This document shows positions 12,786-16,792 of a stretch of DNA of 16,792 nucleotides, piece after piece. Within the stretch, counting starts at the first letter, position 1; every line of letters starts with the position of its first letter. Source of the DNA: Spirochaetaceae bacterium (GTDB lineage: Bacteria > Spirochaetota > Spirochaetia > PWKH01); the NCBI GenBank assembly GCA_003557605.1, contig PWNW01000139.1:1-16792 (forward strand), read 5' to 3'. The position numbers and the translations under genes are program-made. Under the pieces are notes generated by a model, which was given only the letters and a program-made list of their open reading frames with translations, had not been told where the DNA came from and did not search any database.

Positions 12786-13627
12786 TTGTTCTGCAGTTTA
12801 TTGATATCGGAGGCTGGTTCGCTGCATTAATTAACTGGCTTACCATACATGGAGCATTTTTCTTTGATGCTGTGACAGTAGTGGTCGATGGGCTTCTTTC
12901 TGGATTTCAGAGCCTGCTTATTACGGTGCCGGCATTGGTGGTTATTGCCGTTTTTACCGCGGCAGCGTGGGCTACTGCAGGTAAATGGATGGCATTGTTC
13001 TCTATTGCTGGGTTTCTCCTGATTATGCAGATGAACCTATGGCGGCAGACGATGCAGACGCTGTCGCTGGTTATTACTTCAGTAATTTTTGCCTTGATCA
13101 TCGGGATCCCCCTTGGTATCTGGGCTTCAAAACGTGATTCGGTGGAACGCATTGTGCGGCCTATCCTTGATTTCATGCAGACACTGCCTGCATTCGTATA
13201 CCTGATTCCTGCGGTATTGTTTTTCCGGCTAGGACCGGTACCGGGGGTCATTGCAACGCTGATTTTTTCCCTGCCCCCAGCAGTTCGACTGACAAACCTG
13301 GGCATCAGGCAGGTTCCTACGGAAATTCGCGAAGCAGCCGTTTCCTATGGGGCGACCCCGAAACAGATACTGATCAAGGCTGAACTGCCTGTAGCTCTGC
13401 CGACAATTTTAGCGGGTGTAAATCAGACAATTATGCTTTCCCTGTCCATGGTCGTTATTGCCGGAATGATTGGTGCAGGGGGGCTTGGAAATGAAGTATT
13501 GAGGGGTATTACACAGCTGAGGATTGATCTCGGATTTGAGAGCGGTCTTGCTATTGTAATACTTGCAATATATTTAGACAGGATTACCCAGGCGTTGGGT
13601 AACTCGACACAGAAACAAAAAAAATAA
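12782..13627 (+). CDS. proW: Glycine betaine/proline-type ABC transporter permease, 281 aa
   Basis: This is the integral membrane component that forms the translocation path for the imported quaternary amine. Several hydrophobic helices are visible (about 45-65, 70-88, 95-115, 135-148, 154-166, 218-238, 255-272). The cytoplasmic EAA loop that docks on ProV reads REAAVSYGATPKQILIKAELPVALPTILAG (183-212), and WRQTMQTLSLVITSVIFALIIGIPLG is typical of the ProW/OpuAB family. It starts within proV (4-bp ATGA overlap), so the two subunits are translationally coupled. Its C-terminus is lysine-rich (QKQKK) because it is written in an A8 run. The TAA stop lies at the centre of a 23-bp A/T palindrome. 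proX follows after 25 bp. Confidence 0.97.
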   Translation: MIVLQFIDIGGWFAALINWLTIHGAFFFDAVTVVVDGLLSGFQSLLITVPALVVIAVFTAAAWATAGKWMALFSIAGFLLIMQMNLWRQTMQTLSLVITSVIFALIIGIPLGIWASKRDSVERIVRPILDFMQTLPAFVYLIPAVLFFRLGPVPGVIATLIFSLPPAVRLTNLGIRQVPTEIREAAVSYGATPKQILIKAELPVALPTILAGVNQTIMLSLSMVVIAGMIGAGGLGNEVLRGITQLRIDLGFESGLAIVILAIYLDRITQALGNSTQKQKK

Positions 13628-13637
13628 TTTTTTTTGT
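13615..13637. repeat. 23-bp A8/T8 perfect palindrome centred on the proW stop codon
   Basis: ACAAAAAAAA (13615-13624), TAA (13625-13627) and TTTTTTTTGT (13628-13637) form 11-bp perfect inverted arms around one central A. The structure ends 3 bp before the AGGAGG of proX. In RNA it could form an A-U hairpin followed by a U-run, or a slippage-prone tract. See findings. Confidence 0.8.
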
Positions 13638-13652
13638 ATTAGGAGGATACAT

Positions 13653-14522
13653 ATGAACTTGAAGAAACTTGTGCTGGTATCAATGATGATGCTTGTGTTT
13701 GTCGTACCTGGACTGACTGCTGCAGGGCAGCAGGAGGCACCGGAAAAGGAGGCAAATCTCGTATATGTGAACTGGGCTGAAGGAATAGCCTATACCCATC
13801 TGGCAAAAGTTGTGCTGGAAGAGAAAATGGGGTATACCGTGAATATCATGGCTGCCGACGTAGGGCCTGCCTACACAGCAATTGCCCGCGGCGACATGGA
13901 TGCCTTTATGGAAACATGGCTTCCCGTACTCCATAGTGACTATCTTGAAACCTTTGGGGACGACATCATTGACTTAGGTCATGTTTATGAAGGAACCCAG
14001 AGCGGACTTGTTGTACCGGAATATGTCACTATCGACAATATTTCTGAACTGAATGATTATGCCGACAAATTCCGTGGAAGAATTACAGGTATTGATTCAG
14101 GAGCCGGCATCATGATAACCACGGAAAATGATGTAATACCGATGTATGATCTTGATCTTGAACTGCTTCCTTCCAGCGGTCCAGCTATGACTGCCGCACT
14201 CCAGGATGCAATAAACCGGGAAGAGTGGATCGTTGTTACCGGATGGGACCCGCACTGGAAATTCGGCAGATGGGACCTGAAATTCCTTGAACAGGATCCT
14301 GACAAGGAAGTTTGGGGTGATGAGAACATTCATATCATGGGAAGAGAAGGACTTCGAGAAGACAAACCTGAACTTGCCCAGTTTCTGGAAAACATGTTTT
14401 TTACTACAGACCAGCTTGCAGATCTGATGCTTCAGGTTGAACAATCAGATGATGATGTAATGGATGTAGCTCGGGACTGGATGCACCAGAATGAGGATCT
14501 TATCCTTTCCTGGATTCCGTAA
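13653..14522 (+). CDS. proX: Glycine betaine/proline-type ABC transporter substrate-binding protein, 289 aa
   Basis: This periplasmic receptor of the ProVW importer belongs to the OpuAC/ProX domain family. A signal peptide (LKKLVLVSMMMLVFVVPGLTAAG, cleavage probably after about residue 24) precedes the mature domain. There is no cysteine near the cleavage site and none in the protein, so it should be a soluble periplasmic protein, not a lipoprotein. Tryptophans that in this family form a cation-pi cage around trimethylammonium groups are present: Trp41 (VNWAEG), Trp89 (METWLP), and Trp198 with Trp202 (TGWDPHWKF). The ligand could be glycine betaine, proline betaine, choline, carnitine or ectoine. 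ATG 13653 has the best ribosome-binding site in the window, AGGAGG (13641-13646), consistent with the usual excess of binding protein over membrane parts. A strong terminator follows. Confidence 0.96.
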   Translation: MNLKKLVLVSMMMLVFVVPGLTAAGQQEAPEKEANLVYVNWAEGIAYTHLAKVVLEEKMGYTVNIMAADVGPAYTAIARGDMDAFMETWLPVLHSDYLETFGDDIIDLGHVYEGTQSGLVVPEYVTIDNISELNDYADKFRGRITGIDSGAGIMITTENDVIPMYDLDLELLPSSGPAMTAALQDAINREEWIVVTGWDPHWKFGRWDLKFLEQDPDKEVWGDENIHIMGREGLREDKPELAQFLENMFFTTDQLADLMLQVEQSDDDVMDVARDWMHQNEDLILSWIP

Positions 14523-14547
14523 GCATCACTGAAAAAGAGACTTCATT

Positions 14548-14580
14548 CACCCCCGGGGTTTTTTACTCCGGGGGTGTTTT
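14548..14580 (+). terminator. Rho-independent terminator of proVWX
   Basis: CACCCCCGGGG (14548-14558) pairs with CTCCGGGGGTG (14566-14576) over 11 positions (one G-U), with a 7-nt loop TTTTTTA and TTTT directly after the stem. It lies 25 bp past the proX stop and is a very stable terminator. Confidence 0.95.
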
Positions 14581-14634
14581 GCGTGCTGACCACATGTAAT
14601 GCCCATCACAAGACTCAAAAAAAGTAAGAAATTT

Positions 14635-14664
14635 TTGCATCCAGACCTTGACATATGAGATAAA
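14635..14664 (+). promoter_or_regulatory. Possible promoter of the iclR-aminotransferase unit
   Basis: TTGCAT (14635-14640), an 18-bp spacer and GATAAA (14659-14664) preceded by TG (14656-14657) resemble an extended -10 promoter, with a start near 14671 and a very short leader. A perfect TTGACA (14648-14653) also occurs, but its -10 position holds only AAGAAT and it would start transcription at the start codon. The call is uncertain. Confidence 0.35.
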
Positions 14665-14681
14665 CCGAAGAAGAATGATAT

Positions 14682-15491
14682 ATGTCACAGCAATTAAACA
14701 TAGGTTCAAATAATGAAACAAGCAGTTATGTGCTTGCTTCTACTGTCATAAAAGCATTCCAGGTGCTTGAATTTATCGCAGCACATCAGCCTGTCCAGCC
14801 TGCAGCAGTAAGCAAGGGACTTAATCTCACAAGGGCGAATGTCCACAGGCTTCTAGCAACCTTAATTTCCATCGGTTATGTGGAAAAGATGCGTTCAGGA
14901 TACGGCCTCACGTTTAAGCTTTTCCAACTCGGCAGCACGGTCCCTCTCAATAAGAGCCTCCGGGATGTTGCAAAGCTGGTGATGAATGATCTTGAGCAGA
15001 TTGCCCATGAAAATATTTACCTGAATGTGCTTTCTGAGGATGTGGTCATAGCGATTGATGAGGTCAAAAGTCCTCACCATGTGATACTGAATCCAGATGT
15101 CACCTACACCTATCCGGTGAATTCATGTGCTTCTGGCAAGCTTCTTGTGGGAAGCATGACAGATGAACAGCTGGACGCATATCTGGCATCAATTGACATG
15201 AAAAAGCGGACAGAACGTTCCATTACAGACCGGGCAACGTTTCGGGAGGAAGTACAGGCTGCCCGGATTAAGGGCTACTCCACGGAAATACTTGAGTTCA
15301 GTCCTGACCTCAACAGTGTCGCCGCTCCAATTCATGACCAAGCTGGGAGGGTCATTGCAACCATATCGATTTCAGGGCCCTCCATGCGGCTGACAGAATC
15401 AAGGATCATGGACTTGGTGGAGGACCTGATGCAGGCGGCGGAGGAAATTACCGCCAAGGTAGCTGAGCATGCACGGTTGTCATACGTATAA
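14682..15491 (+). CDS. IclR-family transcriptional regulator, 269 aa
   Basis: The N-terminal winged helix-turn-helix runs from about residue 17 to 80 (VLASTVIKAFQVLEFIAAH, VSKGLNLTRANVHRLLATLISIGYVEK, then the GYGLTFKLFQLGS wing). The C-terminal IclR effector-binding domain follows: ENIYLNVLSEDVVIAIDEVKSPHH, then YPVNSCASGKLLVGSM, IKGYSTEILEFSPDLNSVAAPIHDQAG and ATISISGPSMRL. Length is typical. IclR proteins bind small metabolites and repress or activate the neighbouring catabolic genes. ATG 14682 has only a weak AAGAAG-type ribosome-binding site. The aminotransferase gene follows after 37 bp on the same strand, suggesting that it, and perhaps proVWX upstream, is the regulated target. The dyad TCATAC-N6-GTATGA at the gene's end could be an autoregulatory site. 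The ligand is unknown. Confidence 0.95.
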   Translation: MSQQLNIGSNNETSSYVLASTVIKAFQVLEFIAAHQPVQPAAVSKGLNLTRANVHRLLATLISIGYVEKMRSGYGLTFKLFQLGSTVPLNKSLRDVAKLVMNDLEQIAHENIYLNVLSEDVVIAIDEVKSPHHVILNPDVTYTYPVNSCASGKLLVGSMTDEQLDAYLASIDMKKRTERSITDRATFREEVQAARIKGYSTEILEFSPDLNSVAAPIHDQAGRVIATISISGPSMRLTESRIMDLVEDLMQAAEEITAKVAEHARLSYV

Positions 15492-15497
15492 GTATGA
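15480..15497. promoter_or_regulatory. Dyad TCATAC-N6-GTATGA at iclR end
   Basis: Perfect 6-bp inverted repeats (15480-15485, 15492-15497) with a 6-bp spacer overlap the iclR stop codon and lie 18 bp upstream of the aminotransferase ribosome-binding site. The arm geometry equals that of the dyad at the proV -10, although the arm sequences differ. It may be an operator, but chance is possible. Confidence 0.3.
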
Positions 15498-15528
15498 TGA
15501 TTTCATTATATAGCAAGGAGATGAAGAG

Positions 15529-16792
15529 ATGAATCAAGAAAAGATGTTTGAAGAGCTTTCAATTGCCGGAGCACCGAAGATTACTACTGTTCCCCCAGGA
15601 CCGAAATCGCAGGAAATCCTGCAGTTTCAGTCAGACAATGAAAGCTCAGCAGTTTCGTATTCACGCGGTATGCCAATGGCAGTTGCACGAGGAAAGGGAG
15701 CAACCTTAGAAGATGAAGACGGGAATGTCTATATCGATTTTTTTGCCGGTGCAGGGGTCATGGCCCTCGGACATGCGCATCCGGAGGTGCTCAAGGCAGC
15801 CCATAAGCAGATAGACCTGGTAACCCACTCACTGGACATCCCAACGGTGACCAGGAAAAAGATGGTTGAAAGTCTGCGGAAGGTTCTTCCGAAGGAACTC
15901 AGCAGAATTTTCTTCGGCGGTCCTACCGGTTCAGACGCGGTAGAACAGGCACTGAAGCTTGCGAAATACAATACCCAGCGGTATGGGATCATTGCATTTG
16001 AAGGTGCGTATCATGGGATGACCGGTGCCGCTCTGGCTCTGACTACCGACAGCAGCCATCGCGACGGTCTTGGTCCGCTGGTCCCCGGCATACAGTTCAT
16101 ACCCTTCCCGTACCGGTACCGGAATCCCTTTGGATGTCCCGATGACAAGGTTGATGAGCAGGCAGCTGATTATCTGGAACGGGTCCTGGAGGATTCGCAT
16201 TCAGGGTTTTCCAAACCCGCTGCGGTAATTCTTGAGTCGGTGCAGGGAGAAGGGGGCACCATCATTCCGTCCCCAAGGTTTCTCCAGCGGGTCAGGGAGA
16301 TAACTGAAGCACATGGTGTGCTGATGATTTGCGATGAGATACAGGCAGGGCTGGGCAGAACAGGAAAGATGTTTGCCTTTGAGCATGCTGGAATTGTTCC
16401 CGATATTGTAACAATAAGCAAAGCGCTTGGGGGTATCGGTTTCCCCATATCTGCTATTGCCTACCGGGAAGAACTGAACACCTGGCCTCCCGGAAAGACT
16501 ATTGGAACATTCCGTGGAAACATGATTGCATTTGCAGCGGGGGCTGCTGCTATAGACTGGATGCTTGAATACCAGGTCCCTGAACGTGCTGCTGAACTGG
16601 GGAAGAAAGCCATGGTCAGACTCAAGGAACTGGAGGCATCATCAAAAATTCTCGGGGAAGCGAGGGGAATTGGTCTCATGATGGGTCTTGAGATGGTTGA
16701 GGATAAGGAAACCCGTAAGCCCTCCTCCGATCTGGCAAAGAAGGTAAGAAAATATGCTCACCAGCGGGGAGTAATGATAGAGGTGGGAGGCC
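15529..16792 (+). CDS. Class-III aminotransferase, 2,4-diaminobutyrate-aminotransferase-like, truncated at window end
   Basis: The first 421 residues of a PLP-dependent fold-type I, class-III aminotransferase are present; the reading frame runs off the window. Motifs include FFAGAGVMALGHAHP, the phosphate-binding GGPTGSDAVEQALKLAK, FEGAYHGMTGAAL, ESVQGEGG, the PLP aspartate in ICDEIQAGLGRTGKMFAFEH, the Schiff-base lysine in TISKALGGIGFP, and GTFRGNMIAFAAGAAAIDWM. The GTFRGN..A.AAG and FxAGAG segments are reminiscent of the diaminobutyrate:2-oxoglutarate group (EctB, Dat, PvdH, DoeD), more than of GABA, ornithine or taurine transaminases; this comparison is from memory. ATG 15529 follows AAGGAG (15515-15520) by 8 bp; an ATG at 15521 is out of frame and stops after three codons. 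It sits 37 bp after iclR and probably shares its transcript. Class is certain, substrate tentative. Confidence 0.93.
   Translation, partial: MNQEKMFEELSIAGAPKITTVPPGPKSQEILQFQSDNESSAVSYSRGMPMAVARGKGATLEDEDGNVYIDFFAGAGVMALGHAHPEVLKAAHKQIDLVTHSLDIPTVTRKKMVESLRKVLPKELSRIFFGGPTGSDAVEQALKLAKYNTQRYGIIAFEGAYHGMTGAALALTTDSSHRDGLGPLVPGIQFIPFPYRYRNPFGCPDDKVDEQAADYLERVLEDSHSGFSKPAAVILESVQGEGGTIIPSPRFLQRVREITEAHGVLMICDEIQAGLGRTGKMFAFEHAGIVPDIVTISKALGGIGFPISAIAYREELNTWPPGKTIGTFRGNMIAFAAGAAAIDWMLEYQVPERAAELGKKAMVRLKELEASSKILGEARGIGLMMGLEMVEDKETRKPSSDLAKKVRKYAHQRGVMIEVGG

Noticed and set aside
1..16792. Search for tRNA, rRNA, CRISPR repeats, insertion-sequence ends, toxin-antitoxin or defence genes
   Set aside because: I saw none. 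Coding density is high with recognisable metabolic and transport genes, and there are no repeat arrays, transposase motifs or tRNA-like cloverleaves. A covariance-model scan could still find a small RNA in 11155-11516.

Overview
The window looks like a chromosomal stretch from a diderm bacterium, most probably a spirochaete (Spirochaetaceae-like; inferred from remembered family resemblance, not from a search). The grounds are a GroEL of spirochaete character with a GGM tail and no groES beside it, a yajC-secD-secF operon whose YajC and SecF carry long charged tails, small signal-peptide and unknown proteins between groEL and yajC, and moderate base composition. The first 10 bases match the 3' end of a common Illumina adapter, so this is probably the raw end of an assembled contig.

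Left part (1-7610), housekeeping, all + strand. After the adapter remnant come the last codons of a probable biotin-protein ligase and an HD-domain phosphohydrolase. Next is groEL, with its own promoter and a strong terminator. Then come a signal-peptide protein that may be an outer-membrane barrel, a 98-residue unknown protein, and yajC-secD-secF (the SecDF-YajC accessory complex of the Sec translocon) behind a TTGACT-N17-TATTTT promoter. A 12-bp hairpin closes this block.

Middle part (7626-11154). A tight + strand cluster holds an O-methyltransferase, ispH (last step of the MEP isoprenoid pathway) and a NagD-type HAD phosphatase. It converges on a minus-strand aspartate/glutamate racemase-family gene, with both stop codons inside one TTAA. 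The racemase is divergent from a small bacterial PH-domain gene, and their -10 boxes overlap.

Right part (11155-16792), osmolyte uptake and probably metabolism. A 362-bp AT-rich intergenic region with several dyads and a TTGACA promoter precedes proV-proW-proX, a glycine-betaine/proline-type ABC importer (CBS-containing ATPase, permease, periplasmic binding protein with a Trp-rich site). A strong terminator follows. An IclR-family regulator is then followed after 37 bp by a class-III aminotransferase truncated at the window edge. Its motifs resemble the 2,4-diaminobutyrate aminotransferase group, used in ectoine synthesis (EctB) and ectoine breakdown (DoeD/Atf). A working model is import of a compatible solute by ProVWX next to an IclR-controlled unit that makes or degrades such a solute. 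The genes that would decide this lie beyond the window. I see no tRNA, rRNA, CRISPR array, insertion sequence or phage gene.
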